Source of the DNA: Scortum barcoo
Taxonomy: Eukaryota > Chordata > Actinopteri > Centrarchiformes > Terapontidae
Assembly (NCBI GenBank): GCA_023238725.1
Contig: CM041537.1
Coordinates: 30,848,009 to 30,912,008 of the forward strand
Length of the DNA: 64,000 nucleotides
Direction: 5' to 3'
Under the pieces are notes generated by a model. The model worked only from the letters and a program-made list of their open reading frames with translations, was not told the DNA's origin and searched no databases. Shown piece by piece: positions 36,223-49,346 of the stretch (positions within the stretch are counted from its first letter, which is position 1; each line of letters begins with the position of its first letter). The translations under genes were made by a program, and so were the position numbers.

Positions 36223-38333
36223 AGCAAATTAGTAGTGTCTGTTATTTGAAACCAAAATAAAGCAGGAGCAGCAGTAAATGATTTCCCCCATGCTCGAGAG
36301 CCTTTCATGGCTCTCTGTTGAAATTACTGAGAGGCCACATCGCAATTAGTGGTTTGTTTCTTTTAGACTGAAATATGGCCATAATTCATAGCTTTCAACC
36401 CATTTCATTGGGAAGATGTATTGGCTGGCCAAACTGAAGAGGTAATTGTAACACATGATATGGCAATTTGTTACCCAAGCAGCAAGTACACAAGGTATTT
36501 GCATGGACATGTATAATACTTTTTGGTATTCTAAGCAAGTTTCCAATAGGATGTAATTGAAAACTGCCTGTTGGAATTATTACACATGTATTCATTAGAG
36601 AAGTATGAGGCATGTGTTGCTCAGCTTGTAATGGTTCCAGTTAGTATCTTTAATGTCAAAATGAGCTAGGGCAGAACATAGCTTACATTTCCTCTTAAGT
36701 GAATGTTCTTGAGAGCTTTGGCACAGTTGGAGTAGTCAGTGCTTTGTTTTTCATTAAAAAAAGTGGTATCACTTACAGTGTTTACAATAACAAGCATGAA
36801 ACATTATTTGATAATTCTGGATGTTCTGCATGCTCAGTCTCCTGCAGGCCCTTTGTGCACTTTGAGCACTCTCCCCACCAGTGCAGCTGCAGACAGCCTT
36901 TCTGAATTGTTTCTGCTAATTCCCATTTCCTTAATGAGCTGATCTTCTTGCAATGATCATTACGCTTTGTATGTAATAATTACTGTGTGAAATAATGATC
37001 TAAATTAAAGTGTTTCCACTCATAATAACTCTTTCATGTTCCAGAATGTTGACCTGGCTCGGCAGCGCTTAAGTCTTTTGCCAAAGTGGATGCAGAACAT
37101 TAAACCACTGCCTTCCCACCCACCCCTGTCACAACATTTACAGTAAGACTTCATACTTCCTCAGTGAGGCACAGAGTTTGGGTTTGAAATGTGTGCATGG
37201 TTTTAATTCAGCTTCATACAGAAATATTTTGCATTAGTAATCTGAAGATTAGTTAAGTATAGTATAGTTTGATATTTCTAGTCCAGATCAGACAGCATCA
37301 CATGTTGAGCTGGATTTCTCTCCAGCTCTCCACCAGCACCAGAAGAGCTATTACACAAGTCCCATAATGACACTTAATGAGTTAATTGTGTAGAAATCAT
37401 GAAAATAAAGTGATATATGATTACTTATGTAGACATTTTGCAGACCCAAACCCATGTGTTTTTTTTTGTTTTTTTTTTACTAAAGTGAGGTATGACATGC
37501 TGCCGTCATCTCGTTTGCCCCTCTCACCTATCCTCTGCCAATTCATAGTTCAGGCATTTAAACCAAACTTAACCTAGAATGCAGAATAGATGTCTGTTGT
37601 CTGTTGTCACTGAGCAAAGCATGTCTTGGTGGTGTACCTAAGATGCTCATGAACTCTGGATTTGTCAGACAAACTATCCCAAAGCAGACCAGTTTAACTA
37701 AGCAGACTAAGCAGATAAGCAATTAATCACATCATTGAAATTCTTAAGGATGAGAGTGTTCTCTCACTGTGGCATGCTAATGTCTTCAGAGAAAGTCTGG
37801 TCTGGCAGGACTCGATTCTGCACACATCTGCCTGGCTGCTCCCCAGCCATTGATAAATGGAAAACTACACTTAACTACCTCAATGGACACATTTTTTTTC
37901 TTCTTTTGGAAATGGGAAAGTTTACAAGTGCTCTGCAATAAATGAGGCCTCAAGTGCACTTAAAGTGACAGCAAGTGTGGATTTAAATGTCTCTGCTACT
38001 TTGTGCCCGAGTAGCTGTTGAAGAACTACACACAGCAACTTTAGTCTCTGCTCAGACTGAGCCCCCTGGCTACGTAGTGTGTGACACAAGAGGTTTCAGG
38101 AAGACTGACTGACCACTGCTCAGTGTGGCATGGACAGAGACAAAAAGCCAGTAGACAGACCTAACCAACCATGAGCAGCTACTGTCACACTCTCTGTGTC
38201 TTTTCTGAAAAGACAAGAAGCCTGCAAGAACTTTGATAGTTACAAGAAGCACATTTATGGCCCTTTGAGAGAATCACTATGTGAGTACTAGTTTTGTAGC
38301 TGAGGAAGTGTCTCAAATACAAGAGTCCCCCTG

Positions 38334-38337
<4 letters not shown>

Positions 38338-38387
<50 letters not shown>
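38338..38387. repeat. (GT)n microsatellite
   Basis: About 25 uninterrupted GT units. Confidence 0.95.
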
Positions 38388-38391
<4 letters not shown>

Positions 38392-39718
38392 GTAAAACGC
38401 AGCCTTTTTAGATTCAGATCAACACTAGTGACATACAACAAAGGTCCTCAGTCTGAACAGAGACGTGTTGCAGTTCATGGTCAGCACCTGGACAATGGTC
38501 AAGGCCACAGGAGTGTCCCAAATCTCCAGAGGACTTTTGTCATTTTATTTATTTTTACTATTTTTTAGAGAGTTCAAGTTCAGTCTGCACTCATTGGTCT
38601 CAACTTTTGTAGGCTACTGATACTCACATGATTTGAGAAGTACTAATGATCGGCCATGTTTTAATACAAAGTCAAAGTCAGGAAGATGTTTTGTCAGACT
38701 TCCTTGACAACAGAGCAAAAATAAAGAGCAAACTGTGTGATTTCCTGCACGGCATGACAATTCTGAGATAAGACAAAATTAGTATTATAATAATAATAAT
38801 TATACAGCAATTTTCCTTGAGAAAAAAGCACAGTGTCTTTGCAGTTAAAATTTTTTGAAATAATAACACTTGGCTCTTCCAGCTCTATTTTAAGATGGAT
38901 GAAATGGCTTTTAAAGAGCCGGAGTGAAGAAGTGCAGAGACCTTGATGAAATATGTCTTGTATACAAAAGAGATTTTATTACTCCATCGTTCAGACAAAG
39001 CCATCAGCACAGTGCACTTTTCCAGTGGGTGCCTAATGTAAATTCCTGCTCACTGTTTATAGTTTCCACAGCAGGTGATTCACTCAATCAAAGAGAGAGC
39101 TCCAGTTTCCATAGACCACGGACTAAATCTGGAATTACATACAGAATCAGAAAGATACAGAATACAAGTGCAACACTGGTATTTTGGAGCATAAAAATCC
39201 TATCTCACAACTGTGATCATTACTTATTTTTAATCCCAAAATAAGCCTGATTTCATCAGATTGAGCTCATAGGTGAGGTTAAAACAGTTATCCAGCTGCA
39301 GAGAGCACACAACCTTGTATGCTGAATTAACAAAGCTTTCTACATCAATAATCGTCAATCTTCCATGTCAGGAGAGGGACTTCAGTGCAGGTCAGAGGCT
39401 GTCACATGTAATCAGGGAAGATCAGAGAGTCTCCAGGGCAACTAGAGAGACTCTTACCAAACCCAGATGGGATCGTACTCGCCCTCACTGTGGCACGTGG
39501 ATGTCAGGCATTACCTCAGCTGCTCACAGCAACATGCAGATGGAGTTAACAAACATACTGCAACACTCAACATGGCCCTCAATGCTGTAATGTTCTAGAT
39601 TATGCAGGCGTTTCCAGCCTGTATGTTTTGTAGTTGTTTTGACACTAAATTATACCACTGTGCATCCAAGTCTTACATTTCAAGTATTAAGTGATTAGTT
39701 AAAATACAGTATGATAAT

Positions 39719-39780
39719 TATAACAACAACAACAACAACAACAATAATAATAATAATAAGAAGAAGAACAAGAAGAAGAA
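39719..39780. repeat. Compound triplet repeat (AAC)n(AAT)n(AAG)n
   Basis: Successive AAC, AAT and AAG triplets form one purine-rich tract. The minus-strand reading is a poly-Leu/Phe chance frame. Confidence 0.95.
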
Positions 39781-39940
39781 TATATCAGAGAAAAAAGTAC
39801 TAACTATGCAAAATGGCTGCTTTATGATTATATTACTATAAACAGTTTTTATCACTAGATTATCACTAAAGCATAAAGCATAATGTTGATACATTAACAT
39901 TTTGATATAGCTGAGCTAAATTTAACTGCGTTATACGGGT

Positions 39941-39976
39941 TACTTCAACCTATAACAGAAGTTATAGGTTGAAGTA
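39941..39976. repeat. Perfect 16-bp inverted repeat (hairpin)
   Basis: Arms TACTTCAACCTATAAC (39941-39956) and GTTATAGGTTGAAGTA (39961-39976) are exactly complementary around AGAA. The right arm continues into GGTTAGGTTAG. Confidence 0.9.
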
Positions 39977-41693
39977 GGTTAGGTTAGTTGCTTATTTAAC
40001 AGAAAACAATTTTGCTCATCACAAAAAAAAGAAAAAAAAACAGAGATATTATGGTTGGAGTGTATATGGTTGTAAATGGATAATCTTTGGGGGTTTTTCA
40101 CACATTTTCTCAGCTACTTATTACATTTTAGCCCTTGCCTGTTTTATAGATATGCATTACATCATAATGAGTATGCTTTAGTTTCTAGTCTGCAAGGAGA
40201 GACGATTCATTACTTGTAATATTGTGACTCAGATTGTTACTTACATTCATCACTGTGCAGGCATTAGTTTTTCTCCATGCCTCGAAAATCAAAAGAAATG
40301 TACGTAAATGAAATATGGGGGTTTCACATAAGGTCCTTATGATGTGGATGTAAACTCACAAACCACCTTCCACACTGTGTTTCAAACATAGCTGATATAA
40401 AAGTCAGTGTCAGGATGCTGACACAGCACTCACTAAAACAACTTGAACATGTACTGACAGACATGAACCTTTTCTGCTCAAGTTTTATGGGGATCATCTA
40501 TCTCACTCTCTCTCTTCTCTCTCTCTCATCAATAGATTGATGGATAGATAGATTGATTTTTATGTTTCTTGTTTGCAATACTATACTAATACATCTTCAT
40601 TTTCTACTACTATCTTTTTACCAGTACACTTCTGAACTATACTTTAACTGAACTTTAAATGAAAAATCCAACTGAATCAAATTGTCTGATTGCTGTTTGT
40701 CAACTGCCAACTGAATTTGATCAGTGATGAAAATTCTGGTATTTCTATCAATCTGTTTTCCAAACTAAACAAGATAGAGATATGTTGTATGTCATTGCAT
40801 TCGATCGCAAGTGAAAGTTAGCCTCAAAAGATCGAAAGAAACAAAGGTTGAAAGAAACAAGTGAAGCCCATTGGTAGGAAAGAGAAAATGAAAAGTGCTC
40901 TGATATTGCTTTAGACATATATAATATAATACATGTATACATGAATACATAATGTATTCCTTTGGATGAACTGACTGTTATGAATATTTCTGTTCATCTG
41001 CTACCTTACAACATTCAAATCTTAAAATCGCCTCTCATACTGTCTGTTTTTTTTATTTTAACACTGTAAATTTGAAAAGATCACATTTAGGGATGCAGTT
41101 TGAGTGTCAAACAAAATTAGTAAATGCACCTTTCTGATTAAGCTGACCTATTCAACATTGTCCATTGGCATTGTACATTTCATGTCTAAAGATAACAGTA
41201 ATAAAATCAAATTAAGCTGCAATTCTGCAATTCAACTCTACATTAGTTGTCAGATTAAATCTGTCTAAACACTAAGCTGAATCCTTTTACTGAGACAATT
41301 ACTAACATGCAACAAAAACTTGAGCCATGCATATGAGAGTGTAAATCTTGGGTTAAGTGTACATCAGCACTCACTTCTTTAGGTTGTGCAATAAAGAAAG
41401 ACATGAATTGGTTATCACACAAAAATAACTTCCTTGTCTAGTTCATCAGGAAAGTTGTGAAATAGTTCTTGTAAAATGAATAAAGGGTTAGTTTACCCAA
41501 ATAAACAAAAATAGATATTCATAAAAAAATACATGTTGGTGAGGTTGGTGGTCTTTCTTTGAAGAACTGGGTTTAAAATAAACACACTATTTCAGGGTAA
41601 ATATACCTGCAGTTTCTGCTGCTTCTCTGTCACATTTTGAGGCTGACAGAGAGAAACTAGCTGTGATTGTTACTATAGCTATGACATAACATT

Positions 41694-41950
41694 TTGTTTT
41701 GACTGTTGCTGTGATTGTGGCAGTGTGTATTGGTTATTATGATTATGGTTGTGGCATATTAGACTTTATAGCTGGATGTATTGTTACACTAACTACAGCT
41801 ATGAGTTGATATGGTTGTGCCGATACAGTTGTTTTGACTGTTGCTGTGATTGTGGCTGTGTATTGGTTATTATGATTATGGTTGTGGCATATTAGTTTAT
41901 AATGGATGTAACACTAACTACAGTGAGTTGATATGGTTGTGCCGATACAG
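41694..41950. repeat. Tandem duplication, two units of 135 and 122 bp
   Basis: Unit 1 (41694-41828) and unit 2 (41829-41950) both start TTGTTTTGACTGTTGCTGTG and end ATGGTTGTGCCGATACAG. Differences are mainly short deletions in unit 2. Confidence 0.95.
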
Positions 41951-43109
41951 CAGTGTATTGAAGCTACTGTAATAACTGGACTGGACCAACTCACTAACTG
42001 TTCCTATAAATCAGTGGGAATGCACAAAAATAATGATGGAACATAATGATGGCTGTCTAATATCATATTAGAGATCCCCAGCAGAGAGATGGTCATGAGG
42101 GAGTGAGAAAAGGGGATGTTGCACTTAATGGTTGCTATCCCAACTCCTTAGCATCATCCTTTCTTTTCAGCCTTTTGCATTTATTTGAAAGTTCAGTAGA
42201 GATTAAGGACTTGGGAGCATTTTGGAGCTGTAGAGAAAAAAAATAGACCCCAACTGTGCTTTGGGCCAACCTACAAACACAACAAAGCATTTTAGTCATG
42301 GAATGGTGAATTAAGTGTCATTATGTCCCCATTCATCACTGACGTGAAAAGTTTATCCAAGGATATATGTATTTTGAAATAGTTGTATTGACTGGACATG
42401 ATTCATAAAAACAGACAAAGTGCTGTCAGCTCAAGAGTGATGGTGCTTGTGTGAAGCAAATGGCTCATGGCAAATTTGCATTTCACACCAAAGAATTTGC
42501 TGCAGGAATTATTACTGATACTCATTAACGATAGGGGATTACTGCCTCACTCATTTGAGCCTAACCCTAACAACACTTCAGCCACCATATGTGCATTGTC
42601 ATATAAGGGAAAAGGTAATTGTCTAAGCTATGAAATATTTTGAAAAATTTTGTTACTATTATTATAATAATATAATTTAATTATAAATTATTATAATAAC
42701 ATACATGTAATGTTTGCCTTTACTCTGTTATTGCAAACTGCAAAACTGAGTGATGTAATGTAAAAAAAATGTAGCCTTTCTATTCCCTAAAGGTGCTCTG
42801 TGGTTACAGTCAGACCCTCTTTTGTGATGTCCTTAAATCATAAAATTGCATAACCACAGTTGAAAACTGAAACTTTGTGCTGAGCCTTTAAAAAATTACA
42901 GAGTAATGAATGCTATGATAAAATAATTTCATGAAGCTTACCTGCGTGATTTAAAAAATAAAAATAAGAATAGTGTTGACTCTTCTTTAAAAGACTTTGA
43001 GTGTGTGAGAACAATGCTTCTCAGTTATAGTCAGGTAAATGAATCAAATCCATCAAAAAGAAGCCTGAATCAAGCTGTCATTTCAGGCCAGTTTTTAGCA
43101 TACAGTGAA

Positions 43110-43620
43110 CATCATGCTCCATGTTATATTCCTGGTGGGTGGTCTCCGCTCTGCTAGATGTGGAAACTGAATTAGCGCCCAGCCTATTTTGCCTGCAATC
43201 TGGAAACATTCTTTACCTTCCAGAAGTGAGCCTAATATAGAGCTGTAATAAAACACCTCCAGCCTCAGGCGTGTTGTTTTACTAAATAACATCTAACTGG
43301 CCATTACTACCCATTAAGGCTAATGGTCACACTAATTAGGATAATTCCATAAAAGTCTCTGTGTTTATACCAAACTGTGGACAAGCATTAAGTTAAGACT
43401 GACCACTCTCAGACGCTGCTAGTGTGCATTTTTTTCAGGCAGGCTATTAGTCTTCAGCCTTTTGGATATTATAGTGTTAAGAACTCTCTCAGCTGTATCG
43501 CCCCAGTTTAGCAGGTTATGAGGTAATGTAATGCTTAATTTCTCTTCATAATGTAACAATCAATGAAACAGTGGGAGTATTTAATGTCAGGATACTACTG
43601 AAGTGTTCCACATTAGAACC
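43110..43620. promoter_or_regulatory. Candidate cis-regulatory block
   Basis: Complex, non-repetitive sequence with clustered AATTA/TAATTA-type sites (GAATTAGCGCC, ACTAATTAGGATAATTCC). It also has CAGCTGTATCGCCCC and long unique stretches, unlike the surrounding simple AT sequence. Function is inferred. Confidence 0.22.
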
Positions 43621-43810
43621 GTTTCTCCACTCAGTCAGGCCTCTTCAAAAATAATCATGGGTCTAATTATATGTCATGCAAAAAGAGTTTGTTGTATAGA
43701 TGAACCCACAGAGAATTGACACCCATTCATGCCGTTCCCCATAGCTCCACAGAGCTTGTTTTCACATATGTGGTCTTTCTTTCTAAATATTTTAAAGCAT
43801 TGTTTTAAGG

Positions 43811-43907
43811 AGCCAGAGACTCAAGAATTTCATTGCCAGCACCTATTCCATGTAATTGTTGTGCATATGATAATAAAATCGTGAATTTTGAATCTTGGAT
43901 CTTGAAT
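43811..43907 (+). repeat. Probable LINE 3'-end remnant with GAATCTT tail
   Basis: TCAAGAATTTCATTGCCAGC, TGTGCATATGATAATAAAAT and TTTTGAATCTTGGATCTTGA match the style of fish LINE tails ending in (GAATCTT)n. Only the 3' end is present. Confidence 0.5.
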
Positions 43908-46900
43908 CATTATAATATCTTTCAGCTTGCTGCTGTGGATTTGTGGCCCACTGCTTTGCGGTGCACAGCACAGCAACAGCAGACTGCAAAATCAGCAGTT
44001 ATTTGATGAACATTGTGGAACTTTTAGCAGCTAAGAGACATATTTTGCTTAGAATTTAGTAAAGACTTAAATGGAGCTAAAAATTGTATACGACTCACGT
44101 TAAATAGGTGGACACAAATTCATTTCACTGGAAGACTAGTGTTGCCCTGTGTCTGCTGGGTCTGTTAATAGGCCACTGCTTCTCAGCATGTTAAGTATGG
44201 TAACATAATATTAAAACCCTTTTTTTTTTTTTTTACAGGTTTATCCATTGCTAGACTAAGTAATTTAAGATATATATTGCCACATAAAAAGTTTGCTCCT
44301 AAGGACTCATTGTAGCAATGTCTCATGACTGAATCTGAAATTGAAATAATCTAAAACAATGAAAACAGATTATAAATGAATAAATCTGAATTATCCTGTG
44401 ACTTGCTGCTAACATCTTACCTGGCAGCTAAATGTCAAGTAAGCAGTCTATTCTTCTTATATTGTACTGTAGTAACTGTCTCATTACTGATGGTCATCAT
44501 CAGTCAGGGATAACTCAGGAAGGCCTGGAATCCTCTGGCAATGCTGAGTGACACTAAACAAATTTCAGAAGACATGTTTTCTCTGACTGAAACTGAAGAA
44601 AATAATTGACAGCAGTGGAGCAAAGAATGCCTTCAAAGCTGCTTATTTTTTTCAGTCTGTCTTCTAGTTTCCATGCGAAGTCTTTGAAATCCTTTTAGCA
44701 ATCAAGATGATTTTCTCTGGATGTACCACACAGCTTCTCCCAAATGTTTAGAGCAGTTTAATGTCACATTTTTTTGTTTTCATTAGTGAGGCAGCATGGC
44801 TGTATAGAGAACCAGCATACCGTATTAATTGTATTCTTGTGAGTACTGCTGATTGCCAGTCATTGCTGCTGATTAACACCGGCTCTGGAATGGCCGCTGT
44901 TGTCCCAGGTGCTCTGTGTTTGGAGAGAGAAAGCTTCCAACATTAAATACTTCACAGAGGAAGTCTCTCCCAGGGCCAAGGCTATGCAGCCAGACCACAT
45001 TGAAACACTTTCTGTGTGCCTTTACTTCCTCCACTTTGTGTTAAATGTTAGGATTTATGTAACGGTGATCACAGCGATGTCGGAGCAGGGCTGAAGTCAC
45101 AGTTTACAGGCTTACTCAGAACTGAAATCACCAGGCAAGTCAAAACAATTAGAATTGTTTTCTTTATCAGATTATTCTTTATCAAATTATCCAGGTAGGC
45201 AAGGCAAAGCCTGCATCAGACATTTGTTTGGATCACTTCTTCGTAGCTTTCAACATACAAGATTAACCTGAATTGTTGTCATCTGAGTAAATGAAATTGG
45301 CGGATTAGTGCCATGTTGTTTAGACTGGAATTGTCATATACAAGAGACACAACAGCTGTTGCAGAGTAAGAGATCCAGAAGAATGATGTGGCATGTCCCT
45401 CTCCTGTTGCATTACTGTTTTTTGTTCAGTTTCATAGAACCTCTGAGCCAGAAGTGAGCCAATGATTCGTATGAGTCTTTAGCAGTCCTTCAGCTCACCA
45501 TTTCCTCACCTGCATTCATTTCAACATGTGTAAGATTGTTAAATGTTGCTGGCCCAGCTCCAACAGGCCTAATAAAATAGGTGTTATTATTTCTGACTGT
45601 CTTTTGAATGGTGGCCTGAGCCCACAGCACAGAGTTTGTGTAAGTGTGTGTGTGTGTGGTTGGTGGGCAATGTGGTGCAGCCTTTGCTGGTTGAGGAGTT
45701 GCTAAATGAAGTTGATTAGTGCAACTGCAGTATTCAAGAACAGAGCAGCTGCTTTGATTTGGCCTGATTGCTGTGTGAAGGGAAATGGCCGAGAGAGGCA
45801 CTGTTCTGTCAGGAACTGTTTGGCAGAACCCTCCCCTACTCATACACACACACACACTACTAGAAGACCTCCCACTTGTATATTTTCACTCCATATTCCT
45901 CAGCCTGCTCATCTCAGCTCCTGCCATCTGAATATTAGATGTGGGTCAAACTAACCATGAAATAATGAGAGTAATGTTCCTGACATTAGCAATGTGACTC
46001 ATGCTGACTCCAAGCACTCAGCAACCAAAATGGCACCTAGAAAGTTGAAAAACACAAGCGAGGCTTTTGGAGCCGAGATGTACTGTACTATTAGAACAAA
46101 ACCAAATTGTTTCCGTTTCAGATGAGAAAGGGGATACACACATTTGAATGCTTGGCTTGGGAATCTGGCAGTAACCACTGCATTCTCAGTGTGTTAATGA
46201 CAGGCTTTGTGTTCTCTACCCAAGACCGATTAGCTGTCCACGCTGAGCTGCAGCACAACCAGCTGCCTGCAGCCAGAGCAGATGGAATGAATACCGAGGT
46301 GGCCCTCTCAGGCCCACGTTTTCCACTCGGGACCCAAGCAGATCTGTGTGCTAGCAAGGCTGAGTGATATCAGTTGGGGACAGGGCCCATCACTTTCAGA
46401 TCCACTAGGTCTCTGCTCACTGGGAAGCTTGTTTTTCACTTTCTCACTGACTCTGACATGGTGAATGCTATATACCTGATAAGCCTTTTCAAAAGAAACA
46501 ATCCAAGGAGAAAATAAACAGAAGATGAAATGAATCAGATTTTGCTTAACTCAGGTGTGACTGCTTCAATTTTCAACTAATCATCTTTTAAAAACCAAGC
46601 TGTCAAAGACACATAAATTCATATTTAGTGATGATTTGTCACACAAAACTCCTGCTCGGGTGTTTCAGCAAAGCTACAGCCAGGAACCAGTCCAGGAACA
46701 GCAGTGTAGCTGTAGCTTGAAGTGAAACACTTATTTTCTCTCTCATGCCAAGTCTGCAGTAATGAATGTACACGTATGCTGCCGTTTCCTTTGCCTCCCT
46801 TGCTACTGTTGAAACATGAATGACTCAAAAGTTTTTCAGAACATTTTTCACAAAACTATCTTTTTCCCCCAGAACCACTCAATCAAATGCCATTTCCATA

Positions 46901-47689
46901 GAAGGGTAATATGTTATAAGGTGAATGTAGTGTTAATGTGTAATTTCACTCACTGACGGACAACACTGGGGAAAGGGGACACTTTTCATATTGCAGAACT
47001 GACACTAATTTATATTTTAAAAATGTTCATTTTTTTAGAAGGTAAAAAAAACTCACAAAAATTCTTTGTGAAAGGAAAATACAGGTTTATGCAATTTAAA
47101 TAGAGACAAATTCTTGGACAACTACCATAAATAAGTTTTCCTGCATATTCACTTCTGCCACGGCTCCACTAAATACAAGGCCATTTTCACTTCTGCTACA
47201 ACTCTGTTTCCAGCCCATTGCTAACGACAGGCAGTATTGTTAGGTTAAATATGTCTTCCTCTGCACTCATTACAAACATGTCAAGCACAGAGGACCTGTC
47301 TCCAATTTACATCATTAGGCCTGAAATTATTGCTTCCCTCAGTCATAGTGGTAACGCAATCTAGCAGCAAAAAATGCAATTATCATGCCCAGAATAATTC
47401 CTTGTGGAGGGGGAGAAAGACACATGTGTCTTTTCATGGCTTGCTGAAGAAAAAGGTTTTTCTAGAAAGTTTTTACACTTATGTGGAAAAAAGAGGTGTG
47501 CTTCAAGATCGATAAGTATGTCAACAGGAGTGCAGAGGGGCAAAGGAGGGCCAGGCTCTTGGAAGCAGACTGGAAGTAAATGGGGCACAACTTAAAAAGG
47601 GTGGGGTAGTAGGGGTAGGTTGGTGGGTGGCTGGTTGTGGAGGGGACAGAGGGCCACATCTGAGAGCAATCGCACTGTGTGACAGAATG

Positions 47690-48010
47690 CAGACATAACA
47701 GTCTGCTCCAACACGTGTTACCAGCACATAAACACTTGCCTCAGTAAGATAGCAGGAGAAGACGACGGTGGTGGAGGGCTTGTGTCGATCTGTCATTTAT
47801 CAACTGCTAATTAACAGTTAATTTGCCAACCTTTGGGTTCAAGCATGCAGCCAATTCATCATGTCTAGCAAACAGCGTGTCCTGCAGCTCACTCGGACTG
47901 GTCCTGCTGCATAGTCACAGCATCCATCTGACGCCCGTACTGCACATTGTGCTGACTGCATGAATCATCTGCTCCCTTTGTTTGGCTGCCGTGATCTTTC
48001 CAAAGATGGA
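47690..48010. promoter_or_regulatory. Candidate cis-regulatory block
   Basis: Unique sequence with ACACGTGT (E-box), a near-palindrome AACTGCTAATTAACAGTT at about 47801-47818 around a core homeodomain site, and CAGCCAATTCATCATG. Its complexity contrasts with its flanks. Candidate only. Confidence 0.25.
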
Positions 48011-49320
48011 GCTGACTCGTGAAACAGGAAGTTGTGAAGACTGATCTTGTGTTTGTTGATTACTGCTACAAATTTACAATACTGACATTTTTCTTCAATA
48101 GTTTTAGTGAACTTTGTGGTCTTTATCACAAAAGAAGTTTGAATATTTTGTAAAAAATTTAATCAGTCAGACAGATGCTAAACCAAATGACAGACACTGT
48201 CACATCTAAAACCAAGCTATTAACAAAATCAAACTGTGTTTCAGTCAAGGCTACTGTGACCCACAGTTTTTTCATCTGGCTAATAACAGCATTTTTAGGA
48301 AGAACCCTGATTAATTGTTTTTTAACATGTAAATGTTCACATATGAAAATGCTGAAAAATTCGTACAAGATACCAGCAATTGGCAACTTCAGACTAATAA
48401 TATCCATGTTTGCGTGTGTGTGTTATGACAGCAATGGCTGTTAGCAGGCAGATTTAAGTGTCCACCACACTGAGGTGAGCACATGTTAGGGCAGCAGAGG
48501 AAATGCCCCCATAAAACATTGTTGTTGACAGCTATAGCTATCTGCTGGTCCAACAAGAAGCTCTACGCCTGGCTCTACGCCTGTTAACACACACACGCAC
48601 ACACCTCAAACCACTTCGCTAACATAAGAGATAATATCTGCAAACTCCTCAACAGGTCACCTCTTCACAAGCTTTTCATAACAGCTCAGCCTTCAGGCTC
48701 TGTAGTGTGGCTGGTATAAGCTGCAACACATACATCATACTTGACAACAGGCCAATGGTAACATCCTCATTTTCTCCACTGACAAGAAGAGGAAAATTAC
48801 ACTCTTGCTTGTTGTGCAAATAGCATATAATTCTAATAATGAAACCAATTTTCCAAACCAATCTGTTGCTGTGCATGCTCCACTTAAGCACAATTACTAT
48901 GAAACAGAATGGGTGTAGCTAATCCATTTTAAATTAATCACAAGTCCAATGATAAATCTACAGCTAACTTATATAGAACAGCCCAACAAGGGCTATTTGA
49001 AATCCTAACTTCTCTGGCTAATCACCTCCCAGAGCAAACACAGAGGGTTTGATTTCAGTTGCAGTTGTTGTTTAGGGGAAGGTATGCCCAGAGATAGCAA
49101 AACCAAAGCTGGGTTCACCAACCCCCCACCTCCCTTCAGCAATTACACTCACTCAAGCATACAAGTAGAAGCCTGGTGCCAAATGAGGTCGTTTTGCAGC
49201 AATTTTACTTCCTTGAAATTTCTGAGGCACTTCTGAGAAAGGACAGACTGTTTACAAGCAGTCTTTGGTTGTATGTGTTTGTCTATGAAAGAGAGGAGCA
49301 GCACACCTGTCAGACAGCTC

Positions 49321-49346
49321 ACACATACACACACACACACACACAC
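49321..49346. repeat. (CA)n microsatellite
   Basis: About 12 CA units with one CAT interruption. Confidence 0.9.

Larger units (their letters stand above)
36225..41690. other. Gene-poor AT-rich region
   Basis: No supportable exon. Contains a long GT microsatellite (38338-38387), an AAC/AAT/AAG tract (39719-39780) and a perfect hairpin (39941-39976). The block at about 36900-37160, with TAATAATTAC and ATCTAAATTAAAG, is a possible element. Nothing else was recognised. Confidence 0.6.

Noticed and set aside
39718..39900. Minus-strand poly-leucine frame
   Set aside because: Translation of a triplet microsatellite, not a protein.
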